Shown here in pieces: positions 36,555-46,250 of a DNA stretch of 64,000 bases. Under the pieces are notes generated by a model. The model saw nothing but the letters and a program-made list of their open reading frames with translations. It was not told the DNA's origin and searched no databases. The first letter of the stretch is position 1. Each line of letters begins with the position of its first letter. Source of the DNA: Fodinicurvata sediminis DSM 21159 (GTDB lineage Bacteria > Pseudomonadota > Alphaproteobacteria > Kiloniellales > DSM-21159); the NCBI RefSeq assembly GCF_000420625.1, contig NZ_ATVH01000011.1:186001-250000 (forward strand), written 5' to 3'. The position numbers and the translations under genes were made by a program.

Positions 36555-37799
36555 TCAGAATCGCATGCTGCGGTAGGGATAGGGATCGACACATACCGGC
36601 TCCCCGCAGATCATCTCGGAAATCATGCGCCCGGTCCGGGCTGCAAGGGTAAGGCCCAAATGTCCATGTCCGAATGCCAGGTAGGCATTCGACGCAGGGG
36701 TCGCCGGGCCGATGACAGGAAGCGAATCGGGCATCGATGGCCGAAAACCCATCCAGGAAGAACCATGATTCGTATCAAGTTCCGGGAAAAGTTCCTTGCC
36801 TCGGGACGCCAACACCTCTGCGCGCTTCCAGTCAGGTGACGCCTTGAGCCCGCCAAATTCCACTGTGCCCGCAAGGCGTATGCTCTCATCAAGTGGGGTG
36901 CAGGCCAACCCTGTCTCCGGCACATAGACGGGACGGGACAAGGTGATTCCTGGCTGCTTGATCGTGTAATGGTATCCACGCTCGGTATCCAGTGGCAGCC
37001 TCACACCAGCCTTCCTGACCAGGTCGCGCGACCAGGCACCTGCGGCAATCACGAGTGCATCACATGAATGTTCGTCACTATCTGTTGCGACGGCATAGAC
37101 AGTCCCCTTGTGGTCCTTGAGAAGGTCTTTCGCCGATTCTTTGAGCAGTGTGCCGCCAGAGGCAAGAAAGTGCTCTGCGAGGCGAACTGTCAGTTTGTGG
37201 CTGTCAACGACATGCGCGACGCCCGGATAGTAGTATCCCCCTGCTATATTCCGGGACAAGGCCGGTTCCAGCTCCCTGAGTTCGCTTGTGCTCATCTTCT
37301 TGACAGAGACGCCGTTCCGCTTCTGCAGTTCAGTTGCATAGAGGGCGTTCTCAAGTGCGGAATCTGAAAGGTAAGCGCCGATCCAACCTCGTTCCACAAG
37401 AAGGTTTTCTGCATCTGCCGCTTTCAGCAAAGGCCGGAAGTCCTCGATGCATCCATCCAGAATCCTGGCCAGGTCATTTGTAATGCGCTCGGCCTCCGTC
37501 TTCCGCCCAGCCATCACAAAGCGCCACAGCCAGGGAGCAAGTCGGGGAAGATACGACCAGCGAATGCGCAAGGGGCCCATGGGATCCAATAGCATGCCTG
37601 GAACCTTTCGCGTCATTCCAGGCATGGAAATGGGAATGACGGATTCACTCGCCAGTACGCTGGCATTGCCATAAGAGGCCCCTGCCCCCGGCTCGTCACG
37701 TTCCATCAAGGTAACGCGAATCCCCTTGCGCTGAAGCTGAAGAGCGCTGCAGACACCGACTATGCCGGCGCCAACCACTATGGCGTGCAACTGAGACAT
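36555..37799 (-). CDS. DadA-like FAD-dependent D-amino acid dehydrogenase
   Basis: This is a DAO-family flavoprotein of 414 residues. The dinucleotide-binding motif VVGAGIVGVCSALQLQRKGIRVTLMER is at residues 7-33. GAGASYGNASVLASESV, a WSRDLVRKAGVRLPLDTERGYHY segment and the C-terminal GPATPASNAYLAFGHGHLGLT motif are in the order found in DadA. Oxidative deamination of D-amino acids to keto acids at the membrane is the usual role. ATG 37799 is the natural start; the longer frame would run into recO. It is cotranscribed with recO upstream and parC downstream. Confidence 0.88.
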   Translation of the reverse strand: MSQLHAIVVGAGIVGVCSALQLQRKGIRVTLMERDEPGAGASYGNASVLASESVIPISMPGMTRKVPGMLLDPMGPLRIRWSYLPRLAPWLWRFVMAGRKTEAERITNDLARILDGCIEDFRPLLKAADAENLLVERGWIGAYLSDSALENALYATELQKRNGVSVKKMSTSELRELEPALSRNIAGGYYYPGVAHVVDSHKLTVRLAEHFLASGGTLLKESAKDLLKDHKGTVYAVATDSDEHSCDALVIAAGAWSRDLVRKAGVRLPLDTERGYHYTIKQPGITLSRPVYVPETGLACTPLDESIRLAGTVEFGGLKASPDWKRAEVLASRGKELFPELDTNHGSSWMGFRPSMPDSLPVIGPATPASNAYLAFGHGHLGLTLAARTGRMISEMICGEPVCVDPYPYRSMRF

Positions 37800-37848
37800 C
37801 CGTTTTTTCTTGTCCAGGATAAGCTCGTTAGATGCTTGGCAGGCTAGT

Positions 37849-38574
37849 TCAAGCGGCTCGTGATGAAAAGTGCTGCGCCAGCCTTGTGCGAATTTCTGGC
37901 AGAGGGCGATCACGTGGTGCAAAGACGTTCTTTTCCAGGAAATAACCTGTCATCTCCAGCCCTTCACGTATCTCAGTCGGCCCCCCTTTTCCCCGTCCGG
38001 AAAGAAATCCCGGAAGAGGAAGAAGCTTGTGTCGGTACGGCTCTCCAGCCGAGAGCGAGACGGCACGGCCACTACGCGGACTCACGTAGGCAAGATGATC
38101 GTTGCTGCCACCTGCTGCACACCGCTCCAGATCCAGGCCAAACCCCAGCTCACTGAGAAGAAGCAGCTCCCATTTGATGTAGACTTCGCCCCAGTAGTCG
38201 CCGTCCAGGGCTTCGATCAACGCAAGCGAGCCGTGGAAAATGGCCGTATGCGCCTGACGTTCAGGCAGGGCATAATCGCAGAGGGTCACGGCGGATTGAA
38301 GAGCGACCAGGCTTTCCGGATTTTCCATGAGGCGCGCAGCATAGCCACGCTCGAGCTCAAGCGAGAAATGCCCAAGATGATCCGGCAGGCGTGCCCGCCA
38401 ACTGACTTGGACCAGATTTCCCGCTTGGAGGACGGGGGTCATGCGCCGACCCTGCCCACCAGCCACCAAGCCCGCGTGACGCCCATGCTCTTCACACAGT
38501 AAATTCACGACAGCAGCCGTTTCCCCATGCGGTTTGACCGCAAGAACAATACCTCTGTCCTGCCATTCAATCAT
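37849..38574 (-). CDS. recO: DNA repair protein RecO
   Basis: RecO mediates RecA loading in the RecFOR pathway. The 241-residue protein has the N-terminal OB-fold (WQDRGIVLAVKPHGETAAVVNLLCEEHG), the helical middle, and a C-terminal ELLLLSELGFGLDLERCA segment typical of the family. The single cysteine in CAAGG takes the place of the zinc-binding cluster, as in alphaproteobacterial RecO. ATG at 38574 is chosen because MIEWQDRGIVL is the family start, although no clear Shine-Dalgarno is seen. It follows era by 62 bp. Confidence 0.94.
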   Translation of the reverse strand: MIEWQDRGIVLAVKPHGETAAVVNLLCEEHGRHAGLVAGGQGRRMTPVLQAGNLVQVSWRARLPDHLGHFSLELERGYAARLMENPESLVALQSAVTLCDYALPERQAHTAIFHGSLALIEALDGDYWGEVYIKWELLLLSELGFGLDLERCAAGGSNDHLAYVSPRSGRAVSLSAGEPYRHKLLPLPGFLSGRGKGGPTEIREGLEMTGYFLEKNVFAPRDRPLPEIRTRLAQHFSSRAA

Positions 38575-38636
38575 GATGAAAGAATGGGACAGCAGGGCGG
38601 CTTTGAAAAGCGGCAAACACCTGGAACACAGGAAAC

Positions 38637-39536
38637 TCAGATATCGTAATCAAGACCCCAGTCGCGGTATCGGGAAGGGTCGTCCACCCAACGCTCACGC
38701 ACCTTTACAAAAAGGAACAGGTGAACCTTGGTCTCCAGCAAGGCTTCCAATTCCTGTTGTGCCTGTGCCCTGACCTTGCGAATGGTTGCCCCCTGAGCAC
38801 CGAGCGCTATGCGTTTCTGGGCATCTCGCTCGACGTAGATGGTCTGTTCAATACGAATATCCCCGTTGTTGAAGACCTCCCAACTCTCGGTTTCAACCGT
38901 TAGCGAATAGGGCAGTTCCTCATGCAGGTTCAGGAAAAGCTTTTCGCGCGTCACTTCTGCCGCCATCAATCGGTCGGAAAGATCGGAAAGCTGATCCTCC
39001 GGATACAACCAGGGGCCTTCTGGTAGCCTTTCGCAAAGCCAGTCGAGGACATCCGTTACACCATCTCCTTTTTTGGCAGAAATCATGAACGTTTGCTCGA
39101 ATGCTGCGGCCTCGTTCAGTTTGGCCGCCAGGCCAAGCAACGTTTCACGCCGAACGGAATCGATCTTGTTGAGAACAAGCGCACATGGGGTGCGGCTGTG
39201 CTTCAGTCTTTCCAGCACATGCAGGGTTCGTGCATCATCAGGTCCACGATTGGAATCATGCAGGAACAGCACCAAGTCACAGTCCTGAACCGCATCCCAG
39301 GCTGCCTGAACCATGGATCGCTCCAGTCGTCTCTTGGGGGAGGAGAATATGCCTGGCGTATCAACAAACACGATCTGACAGTCCCCCTTGAGGGCAACAC
39401 CGCGAACACGTGTGCGCGTTGTCTGGGCCTTGTGTGTGACGATTGAAACCTTGGCGCCCACGGCCTGATTGATCAAAGTTGATTTTCCAGCATTCGGCGG
39501 CCCGACAAGGGCAACCAAGCCACAGTTCTCTGTCAT
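38637..39536 (-). CDS. era: Ribosome-assembly GTPase Era
   Basis: Era binds the 3' end of 16S rRNA and helps mature the 30S subunit. The 299-residue protein has G1 GPPNAGKST at 12-20, a QTTRTRVRG switch, G3 DTPG, G4 NKID, and a C-terminal KH domain with RCxxGxxG-like ALGAQGATIRKVRAQAQ. It is located between rnc and recO, the conserved order of the rnc-era-recO operon, and starts 5 bp after rnc. Confidence 0.97.
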   Translation of the reverse strand: MTENCGLVALVGPPNAGKSTLINQAVGAKVSIVTHKAQTTRTRVRGVALKGDCQIVFVDTPGIFSSPKRRLERSMVQAAWDAVQDCDLVLFLHDSNRGPDDARTLHVLERLKHSRTPCALVLNKIDSVRRETLLGLAAKLNEAAAFEQTFMISAKKGDGVTDVLDWLCERLPEGPWLYPEDQLSDLSDRLMAAEVTREKLFLNLHEELPYSLTVETESWEVFNNGDIRIEQTIYVERDAQKRIALGAQGATIRKVRAQAQQELEALLETKVHLFLFVKVRERWVDDPSRYRDWGLDYDI

Positions 39537-39541
39537 GTCGA

Positions 39542-40213
39542 TTACCCTTCCAGGTGCGACAGCAATTGCTTAGCCGCGGATTGTTCAGCCACGCGCTTCG
39601 ATCGTCCTTCGCCCTGCCCGGATCCCAACCCCTCGACCTCCACCTCGATGGTGAAGACTGGATCGTGTGCCGGGCCACTGCGGGCAACCTCCCGATAGAC
39701 CGGCAAGGGGTAACCACGTGCCTGGGCCCATTCCTGCAGACGTGTCTTGTTGTCCTGTGGCGGGCTGATATCGGCCTTCAGAAGGTCTTTCCAGTCACGC
39801 TCGATCACGCGCCGGGCGGCCTCCAGGCCTCCATCAAGATAAAGCGCGCCCAAAAGGGCCTCACAGACATCCGCCAGGATGGCAGGATTCTGACGTCCAC
39901 CGCTGTCCTCTTCCCCGCCTGAAAGAATGACATGTTCTTCCAGATGCCAGTTGGATGCGACCTTGTGAAGGGTCTCCTGCTTGACCAAGGCTGCCAGGCG
40001 GCGGGCAAGCATGCCTTCAGGCTCTTTCGGAAAGCGCTGCAACAGCATTTCACAGACAACCAGTGCCAACACTCGGTCCCCCAGAAACTCCAGACGCTCA
40101 TAGGAACGGTTTTCTCCACGGCTTGAATGCGTCAATGCCTCCTGCAGGAGTTCCGGCTGAGAGAACTCATGTTCGAGAAGGTCCGATATGCGCTTGGCCG
40201 AGATCGCGGGCAT
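39542..40213 (-). CDS. rnc: Ribonuclease III
   Basis: RNase III processes rRNA and other double-stranded RNA. The 223-residue protein has the catalytic signature ERLEFLGDRVLALV, the second acidic motif ADVCEALLGALYLDGG, and a C-terminal double-stranded-RNA-binding domain (about 152-222) ending RVAEQSAAKQLLSHLE. ATG at 40213 with GGAG ten bases upstream. It lies 20 bp after lepB. Confidence 0.97.
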   Translation of the reverse strand: MPAISAKRISDLLEHEFSQPELLQEALTHSSRGENRSYERLEFLGDRVLALVVCEMLLQRFPKEPEGMLARRLAALVKQETLHKVASNWHLEEHVILSGGEEDSGGRQNPAILADVCEALLGALYLDGGLEAARRVIERDWKDLLKADISPPQDNKTRLQEWAQARGYPLPVYREVARSGPAHDPVFTIEVEVEGLGSGQGEGRSKRVAEQSAAKQLLSHLEG

Positions 40214-40233
40214 GCACGGGGGACTCCGGAGTT

Positions 40234-40974
40234 TCAGTCAATGGCCTGGAAAATGCGATCAAAGCGTATGGCGGAGGGCCATTTCCAGATCTCCCAGAAG
40301 CGGGCTGCTCCATTGTTCGAGAAGAAAATGAATTCAGCGCGGCCGACCAGGTTTTCCTCCGGTATGAAACCGACATTCTGCGAGCGGCTGTCCTGGCTGC
40401 TGTCGCGGTTGTCACCCATGGCAAAGAAGTGGTCTTCCGGGACAGTAAAGACTGGAGTGTTGTCAAACAGCTCGTCGTCCCCGCGTTCCCAGATTTGATG
40501 GGTAACGCCATTGGGCAGTGTTTCGAGATACTCCGAAATTCGTATGGGATAGCCACCGCTTCGTACCATACCTTCTCCAAGCTTCTCGCGTTCAACAGGA
40601 TCTCCGTTGATCTGCAGCACCCCCTCCTCAACTTGTATCCTGTCACCAGGCAAGCCGATGATCCGTTTGATGTAATCGGTACTGTTGTCTGAGGGCAGCT
40701 TGAAGACAGCGACATCCCCCCGTTCGGGTTGACTGGCAAATACCCTTCCATCAATCGGGGCCAGGCTCATCGGAAAAGAATGACGACTGTAGCCGTAGGA
40801 AAACTTGGAGACGAAAAGATAGTCTCCGACCATCAGTGTGGGCAGCATCGACCCGGACGGTATGGAGAAGGGTTCATAGGCAAAGGTCCGCAATACAAGT
40901 GCGATGAGAATGGCATAAAGAACGGTTCTTAGCGTTTCGCCAATTCCCCCGCTTTCACTTTTCTTTTTTGTCAT
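40234..40974 (-). CDS. lepB: Signal peptidase I
   Basis: LepB removes Sec and Tat signal peptides at the outer face of the inner membrane. The 246-residue protein has one membrane anchor (about 17-30), catalytic Ser42 in PSGSMLPTL, the general base Lys103 in YIKRIIGLPGDRI, and the box E GDNRDSSQDSR. ATG at 40974 is preceded by AAGGAT with acceptable spacing; ATG 40986, four codons earlier, has the site too close. It lies between acpS and rnc in the conserved operon. Confidence 0.95.
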   Translation of the reverse strand: MTKKKSESGGIGETLRTVLYAILIALVLRTFAYEPFSIPSGSMLPTLMVGDYLFVSKFSYGYSRHSFPMSLAPIDGRVFASQPERGDVAVFKLPSDNSTDYIKRIIGLPGDRIQVEEGVLQINGDPVEREKLGEGMVRSGGYPIRISEYLETLPNGVTHQIWERGDDELFDNTPVFTVPEDHFFAMGDNRDSSQDSRSQNVGFIPEENLVGRAEFIFFSNNGAARFWEIWKWPSAIRFDRIFQAID

Positions 40975-41035
40975 GGTCGAATTCATCCTTGGCCCACCCA
41001 CCTAGAAATCTTGTTAACAACGCGAGGGTATAGCG

Positions 41036-41446
41036 CTAGTCATCCTCTGTGGGAACTGCGGAGATAATTACCAAGGCCTGGGCCCACGGATAATCATCGG
41101 TGATCGTGATATGAATCTGTGGAGTCATACCCGGGGGTGTCATGTCAATCAGGCGCTTTTCTGCACCGCCTTTCAAATCCAGTGTGGGTCTGCCACTGGG
41201 CTCGTTCACCACACCAATGTGCTGCCAATGGACACCTTTCCGGGGAACACCAGTTCCCAGCGCTTTCGCGGCAGCTTCTTTGGCGGCGAATCTTTTTGCA
41301 TAGCTGGCGGCCCGCTCAGCTCTGCGGTCAGATTTCCTGCGTTCTGTTTCCGTAAAGACGCGCTGGGTGAATCGTTCTTCGAAACGGGCCAGAGTTTTTT
41401 CCAGCCGCCTTATATCCAGTAGATCGTTTCCTATGCCAAGGATCAA
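41036..41446 (-). CDS. acpS: Holo-[acyl-carrier-protein] synthase
   Basis: AcpS transfers 4'-phosphopantetheine from CoA to ACP. The 136-residue protein has the metal ligand Asp8 in GIGNDLLDI and the second ligand in [14 protein letters not shown]. The start is TTG at 41446, forming a TTGA overlap with the pdxJ stop; the family always begins with M-I-x-G-I-G, which leaves no other start, and GGAGGAGG just upstream supports it. Neighbours are pdxJ and lepB, as in many alphaproteobacteria. Confidence 0.95.
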   Translation of the reverse strand: MILGIGNDLLDIRRLEKTLARFEERFTQRVFTETERRKSDRRAERAASYAKRFAAKEAAAKALGTGVPRKGVHWQHIGVVNEPSGRPTLDLKGGAEKRLIDMTPPGMTPQIHITITDDYPWAQALVIISAVPTEDD

Positions 41447-42231
41447 GATCCTCCTCCCGCCAGCACAATATGTCTGCCCTCTTCCAATGCGACATGCATT
41501 TTTTGCACGACGCTTGGCAAGCCATCGAAAACTGACTGACCAATAAGGAAATGACCAATATTGAATTCAACAAAGGGCACAATCCCGGCAACAGCCTTTG
41601 CTGTATCGAAATTCAGACCATGACCGGCATGACATTCGAGTCCAAGGCCTGCTGCCAAGTCTGCCGAAGTCCTCAAGCGTTCAAATTCCCGTTTAGAAGC
41701 AGTGCTCTCAAATCCTTCTGAAAAGACAGCCTCGCAGTAAGCCCCCGTGTGCAGTTCGACAACCGGTGCCTTCACTTCCGCTGCCGCCTTCACCTGCAAC
41801 GCTTCCGGATCAATGAAGAGGGACACACGGATACCCGCTTGCGAGAGCGTGGAGATATAGTCCTTCAACTGTAATATCTGGGAGGCGACATCCAAACCGC
41901 CTTCGGTGGTCACCTCTTCGCGCTTTTCCGGTACAAGGCAGCAGGCGTGTGGCGAAACCTCCAAGGCGATTTCGAGCATTTCACGAGTGGCTGCCATCTC
42001 GAAATTCAAAGGCAATTGAATTTCTTCACTGAGCCGCGTGATGTCTCGATCGCGGATATGCCGGCGGTCCTCCCGCAGATGGGCAGTGATTCCATCAGCG
42101 CCAGACTTCTCGACAACCCGGGCCGCATCCACGGGATCCGGGTGAAGACCGCCACGCGCATTCCTGAGTGTCGCCACATGATCGATGTTAACCCCAAGCC
42201 TGGGCTTTCCCGAAGCCTTGACCGAATTCAT
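41443..42231 (-). CDS. pdxJ: Pyridoxine 5'-phosphate synthase
   Basis: PdxJ condenses 1-deoxyxylulose 5-phosphate with 3-amino-2-oxopropyl phosphate in vitamin B6 synthesis. The 262-residue TIM-barrel protein has [17 protein letters not shown] at the N-terminus, [16 protein letters not shown], the active-site VSLFIDPE strand, [10 protein letters not shown] and [14 protein letters not shown] at 42231 with AAGGA nine bases upstream overlaps the DUF2062 stop as ATGA. A 41-residue upstream extension within the frame is not part of the family. Confidence 0.96.
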   Translation of the reverse strand: MNSVKASGKPRLGVNIDHVATLRNARGGLHPDPVDAARVVEKSGADGITAHLREDRRHIRDRDITRLSEEIQLPLNFEMAATREMLEIALEVSPHACCLVPEKREEVTTEGGLDVASQILQLKDYISTLSQAGIRVSLFIDPEALQVKAAAEVKAPVVELHTGAYCEAVFSEGFESTASKREFERLRTSADLAAGLGLECHAGHGLNFDTAKAVAGIVPFVEFNIGHFLIGQSVFDGLPSVVQKMHVALEEGRHIVLAGGGS

Positions 42232-42812
42232 TGGGATTTTTCCTTCTTGCTGGTTGCCATCTTGCTGGCTTCTGCTTTGGCCAGGCCTCTCTCCAAGCGT
42301 TTGCGTCTCGCCTTCTGGTAGCCTGAGACAAGTCTGCGAACAAACCAGAAACAAAAAAACCAGATAAAAAGGGCTGTGGGAAGGCTTCCGACCATCATTG
42401 GAAGCAGGACCTGGCTTGGATGGTCAAAGATGTAGTTCATCGAGATATGCTGTGGGAGCGTCTCGATCATGTCAGCCTCTCCCAGAAGCCAACGACCAAG
42501 TGAGAAGGTCCAGGCCCAAATGATGGGAAAAGTCCAGGGGTTTCCGACAACTGTTCCGATCGCTGAAGCCAGCAGGTTTCCCCGGAGGATGAGTGCGATA
42601 AGGCCGCCCCCCAGGAAGTGCAGGCCCAATAGCGGGGTGAATGAAATCGCTGCACCCGATGCAAAGCCCGCGGCAATGCTGTAGGGCGTCGAAGGAATGC
42701 GCCCCAACCTGTGCCCTACATAGCGCGCAGAACGTTTCCAACTGCGTCGCGGCCAGATGGCGCTGCGCAGTCGCTGCAGTAATGGCATTGGAGAACGAGG
42801 ACGGAAGAGCAT
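42228..42812 (-). CDS. DUF2062 membrane protein
   Basis: This is a small inner-membrane protein of unknown function, 194 residues. The family signature is present: a basic N-terminus (RSPMPLLQRLRSAIWPRRSW), then ASGAAISFTPLLGLHFLGGGLIALILRGN and GTVVGNPWTFPIIW. Three hydrophobic segments are followed by a lysine-rich tail. It commonly lies between rsh and pdxJ in alphaproteobacteria, as here, coupled by ATGA to pdxJ. No role can be assigned. Confidence 0.88.
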   Translation of the reverse strand: MLFRPRSPMPLLQRLRSAIWPRRSWKRSARYVGHRLGRIPSTPYSIAAGFASGAAISFTPLLGLHFLGGGLIALILRGNLLASAIGTVVGNPWTFPIIWAWTFSLGRWLLGEADMIETLPQHISMNYIFDHPSQVLLPMMVGSLPTALFIWFFCFWFVRRLVSGYQKARRKRLERGLAKAEASKMATSKKEKSQ

Positions 42813-42867
42813 TAGAGATTTACATGATAACGACGAAACAATTGGCTTCGGTCTATTTCACGGTGGC

Positions 42868-45018
42868 CTATCCGCGCGCCCGCTCGACGGAGGAAATGGC
42901 GGGCATTGTTCTAAGAGCGGCAATTATGTTCGTCAGATGTTTTACATCGCTGACCTCAAGATCAATCAACATCTCAAAGAAATCGGTGGAGCGACTTACA
43001 ATCTTCAGATTCGTGATATTTCCCTTGCTCTTACCGATAACGGTCGAAAGCGAACCCAACGCTCCTGGCTCATTTGCCACAATAAGATGCAATCTTCCTG
43101 TGAAGCCCTCCTCGCTGGAATCATACTCCCAGCTGATATCCACCCACCGTTCCGGGCTGTCGTGGAAAGCTTGCAGGGTCTCACAGTCAATCGTGTGAAC
43201 GGTCACACCTTTGCCGGTGGTAACGATTCCAACGATCCGATCTCCGGGCAGCGGATGGCAACAGTGGGCAAAATGAACCGCCATACCCGGAATCAACCCC
43301 TTGATCGGGATAGAGTGATCACCGGATTTTCCGCGACGCGCCCGGTTGATCGGAACGACCTTGTTGGGTTTTTCTTCTTCTTTCGCTCCGGGGAAGACCG
43401 AGACCAGTACTTCGCGTGCCGTGATATTTCCCTGGCCGACGGCCGCATAGACATCGGCGACCTGGTCGGCCTTGAGTTTCTTCAGGACGCCTGCCACCCC
43501 TTTTTCCGTCAGGGTATAGCCTTCCTGGCGGAAGGTACGGTCCAGTAATTCCTTGCCAAGGTTAATAAACTGCTGGCGCTGTTCCTGGCGTATGAAACGC
43601 CGAATCGCAGCCTTAGCCTTTCCGGTGACGACAAAGCTCTCCCAATCCGGTGAAGGACTCTGGGCTTTGGATGTAACGATATCCACCTGGTCGCCATTCT
43701 CCAGGATTGTGCGGAGTGGAACCATCCGGCCGTTGACGTGTGCCCCAACACAGCTGTTGCCAACCTCCGAATGCACGGCATAGGCAAAATCAATGGGTGT
43801 TGCGCCCTTCGGCAAGGCAATCAGATCTCCCTTGGGCGTAAAGCAGAAAACCTGATCCTGATACATTTCGAGCTTGGTATGCTCGAGAAATTCTTCCGGA
43901 TTGGAAGCGTGCTCCAGAATATCCAGCAGTTCGCGGATCCATCGGAACTTGCGTCCTTCCATCGGCAGTTCCGGGGCATCGGGGGCTTGTTTGTAACGCC
44001 AGTGCGCAGCCACACCAAATTCGGCCACATCATTCATGGCCTGCGTGCGAATCTGGACTTCAATGCGTTGGCGCAAGGGACCGATCAATGAAGTATGAAG
44101 CGATTGATAGCCGTTTGGCTTCGGGGTGGAAATATAATCCTTAAAACGCCCAGGTACGACCGGATAGCGCCCATGTAACGCACCGAGGGCTTGATAGCAC
44201 TCGCCAACAGATTGAACGACGATGCGAAATGCCACGATATCGGCCAGTTGCTCGAAGCCGACATTTCGATGCTGCATCTTTCGCCAGATTGAATAAGGCG
44301 CCTTCACGCGCCCGAAAACCCCGGCATCAAGGCTCTCATCCTTCAGGACTTGAACCAACTCCTCTACAACCTTGTCCGTTACGTCATCATCCGAGCTTTT
44401 CAGGTATTCAAGCCGGGCGATGATGGAGTTTCGTGCATCGGGGTTTAGCTCCGAAAACGCCAGATCATCCAACTCGTCCTTGAAGCGCTGAAGGCCTATT
44501 CGCTCTGCAAGGGGCGCATAGATATCCATTGTTTCCCAAGCAATGCGCCGCCGCTTCTCTTCGGATTTGATGAAGTGCAGGGTCCGCATGTTGTGGAGAC
44601 GGTCTGCCAATTTCACCAGCAGAACCCGGATGTCCTCGGACATGGCCAGGACAAGTTTTCTGAAGTTTTCCGCGTGCTTGCTTTTTTCGGACTGCAACTC
44701 CAGCAGGCTGAGTTTCGTCACCCCGTCAACAAGCTTGGCAATCTCTTCGCCGAAAAGCGATTCTATATCTTCAAGGCTGCCGTCAGTGTCTTCGACAACA
44801 TCATGAAGCAGTGCCGTAATGATGGAATCACAGTCGAGCTTCAGCTCGGTGAGAATGCCTGCAACTTCGATGGGATGGGAAAAATAAGGATCGCCTGAGG
44901 CACGCTTCTGGGACCCATGCATTTTTGTCGCGTAGACATAGGCCCGATTCAGCCGGTCCTCGTCCACGCCGGGATCATAGGACTTAACCCTCTCCACAAG
45001 CTCAAACTGCCGCAGCAT
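42868..45018 (-). CDS. rsh: Bifunctional (p)ppGpp synthetase/hydrolase Rsh
   Basis: This is the stringent-response enzyme, with 716 residues. The HD hydrolase domain keeps HDVVEDTDGS, and the synthetase domain keeps YSIWRKMQHR...DIVAFRIVV and PKPNGYQSLHTSLIGP, so both activities are likely functional. TGS (about 380-440) and a C-terminal ACT domain (about 640-716) follow. ATG at 45018 gives the usual family N-terminus MLRQFELVERV; ATG 45036 is an alternative. It follows rpoZ in the classic rpoZ-spoT order and precedes DUF2062-pdxJ. Confidence 0.97.
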   Translation of the reverse strand: MLRQFELVERVKSYDPGVDEDRLNRAYVYATKMHGSQKRASGDPYFSHPIEVAGILTELKLDCDSIITALLHDVVEDTDGSLEDIESLFGEEIAKLVDGVTKLSLLELQSEKSKHAENFRKLVLAMSEDIRVLLVKLADRLHNMRTLHFIKSEEKRRRIAWETMDIYAPLAERIGLQRFKDELDDLAFSELNPDARNSIIARLEYLKSSDDDVTDKVVEELVQVLKDESLDAGVFGRVKAPYSIWRKMQHRNVGFEQLADIVAFRIVVQSVGECYQALGALHGRYPVVPGRFKDYISTPKPNGYQSLHTSLIGPLRQRIEVQIRTQAMNDVAEFGVAAHWRYKQAPDAPELPMEGRKFRWIRELLDILEHASNPEEFLEHTKLEMYQDQVFCFTPKGDLIALPKGATPIDFAYAVHSEVGNSCVGAHVNGRMVPLRTILENGDQVDIVTSKAQSPSPDWESFVVTGKAKAAIRRFIRQEQRQQFINLGKELLDRTFRQEGYTLTEKGVAGVLKKLKADQVADVYAAVGQGNITAREVLVSVFPGAKEEEKPNKVVPINRARRGKSGDHSIPIKGLIPGMAVHFAHCCHPLPGDRIVGIVTTGKGVTVHTIDCETLQAFHDSPERWVDISWEYDSSEEGFTGRLHLIVANEPGALGSLSTVIGKSKGNITNLKIVSRSTDFFEMLIDLEVSDVKHLTNIIAALRTMPAISSVERARG

Positions 45019-45165
45019 TCCGTTCACGTATCCCATCAATATATCTGCATGCAATATAGCACGTAAGCGCGTGGACGCTATTGGCAAGCGCCCTGCTCAG
45101 CGGCCATTGCATGCAGGATTTAGGAGAGAACAGTCTGTTGCGTAAGGACACCGTCCGGAAGAGGA

Positions 45166-45525
45166 TTACTCGCCCTCTTCCTCGGTTTCCATGTCTGGTG
45201 ACGAGGATTTCGGCAAAACCGTCTCCGCTTCAGCCGATTGGAGGCTGGCCGTCAGCATGTCGGTTTCATTCATGTCTTCTTCTTCCGGCTCGTCAGCTTC
45301 CACATGATGCTGCAGGCCAGAGACCAGAGAATTCCTCAACTCATCCGGATCAACCGTTCCATCGGCAATTTCGCGGAGAGAAACGACTGGGTTCTTGTCG
45401 TTGTCACGTTCCACTGTCAACTGGGCACCAGAAGAAATTTCCCGCGCTCTCTGCGCTGACAGCATTACAAGCTCAAACCGGTTGGGAACCTTGAGGACAC
45501 AATCCTCAACGGTGACGCGTGCCAT
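45166..45525 (-). CDS. rpoZ: RNA polymerase omega subunit
   Basis: Omega assists assembly of RNA polymerase and is needed for ppGpp site 1. The N-terminal 60 residues are standard: [30 protein letters not shown]. The remaining acidic tail to residue 119 is variable, as in other alphaproteobacteria. CGGAG eight bases upstream of the ATG supports the start. It is 147 bp ahead of rsh (gap 45019-45165, nothing else recognised there). Confidence 0.95.
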   Translation of the reverse strand: MARVTVEDCVLKVPNRFELVMLSAQRAREISSGAQLTVERDNDKNPVVSLREIADGTVDPDELRNSLVSGLQHHVEADEPEEEDMNETDMLTASLQSAEAETVLPKSSSPDMETEEEGE

Positions 45526-45585
45526 ATTGCTAACTCCGGATACAGTTTTCTCATATTTGCAGTGACTATAGAAGTCAGGCCGGTG

Positions 45586-46086
45586 TCATGCAAGGACACG
45601 TATCCCCTGCCCTTCAGGCAACCGGGAAATAAGTTCGTCAATGCCCTCACCGTCTTCTGGGTGTCGCCAGTGAGGTGCAACATCCCTCAAAGGATAAAGC
45701 ACGAAGGCCCGTTCCCCCATGCGCGCATGGGGCAACACGGGAATCTGGCCCTTTCCGCTCACTCTGCCATTGAAATCAATGATATCCAGGTCAAGAAGGC
45801 GGGCTTCGTTCCGTCGTTCCCGCGTTCTGCCAAACAGGGCTTCTATCTTATGCAGCTCTTTCAATAGATCCTGGGGAGACAGATCAAACTCCGGTGACAA
45901 CTCGACAACGGCATTTATGAAATTCGGTTGGTCAGATGCGGGAACAGGCGTCGTCTCGAACCAGCGTGAACGCCGGATGGGGCGCAACCCTGCCTGTTTA
46001 AGCGCATCAACCGCTGCTTCGCAAACCTGCAGCGGACTTCCGTAGTCCGGATGGGGAAGATTTGATCCGAGGGCTACCAGGATCAC
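45586..46086 (-). CDS. folK: 6-hydroxymethyl-7,8-dihydropterin pyrophosphokinase
   Basis: HPPK transfers pyrophosphate from ATP to the pterin in folate synthesis. The 166-residue protein has ALGSNL at the N-terminus, ETTPVPASDQPNFINAVVEL, the LHKIEALFGRTRERRNEARLLDLDII signature, and LPHARMGERAFVLYPL. The start is GTG at 46086, required to keep the family MxxVALGSNL beginning. It is 60 bp upstream of rpoZ, and divergent from the NYN protein gene with 164 bp between. Confidence 0.94.
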   Translation of the reverse strand: MILVALGSNLPHPDYGSPLQVCEAAVDALKQAGLRPIRRSRWFETTPVPASDQPNFINAVVELSPEFDLSPQDLLKELHKIEALFGRTRERRNEARLLDLDIIDFNGRVSGKGQIPVLPHARMGERAFVLYPLRDVAPHWRHPEDGEGIDELISRLPEGQGIRVLA

Positions 46087-46250
46087 GGTCGAGGCCTTTA
46101 TCAGTTCAAAGGGAGTGTTGCGCTCGTCACGAACGCATGTCAGTTTGCATGAATTATCCGTGCTTTCTCATAGATTTATTGACCGTGAAAGCCAATTTCG
46201 AATGATACCGCGACATTCCTGTCATTTGTTTCCAGAAAAGGTTAATTTGA

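Noticed and set aside
37800-37922. N-terminal extension of the DadA-like gene into recO
   Set aside because: The FAD-binding family start MSQLHAIVVGAGIVG begins at 37799; the extra 41 residues have no homology and overlap recO.
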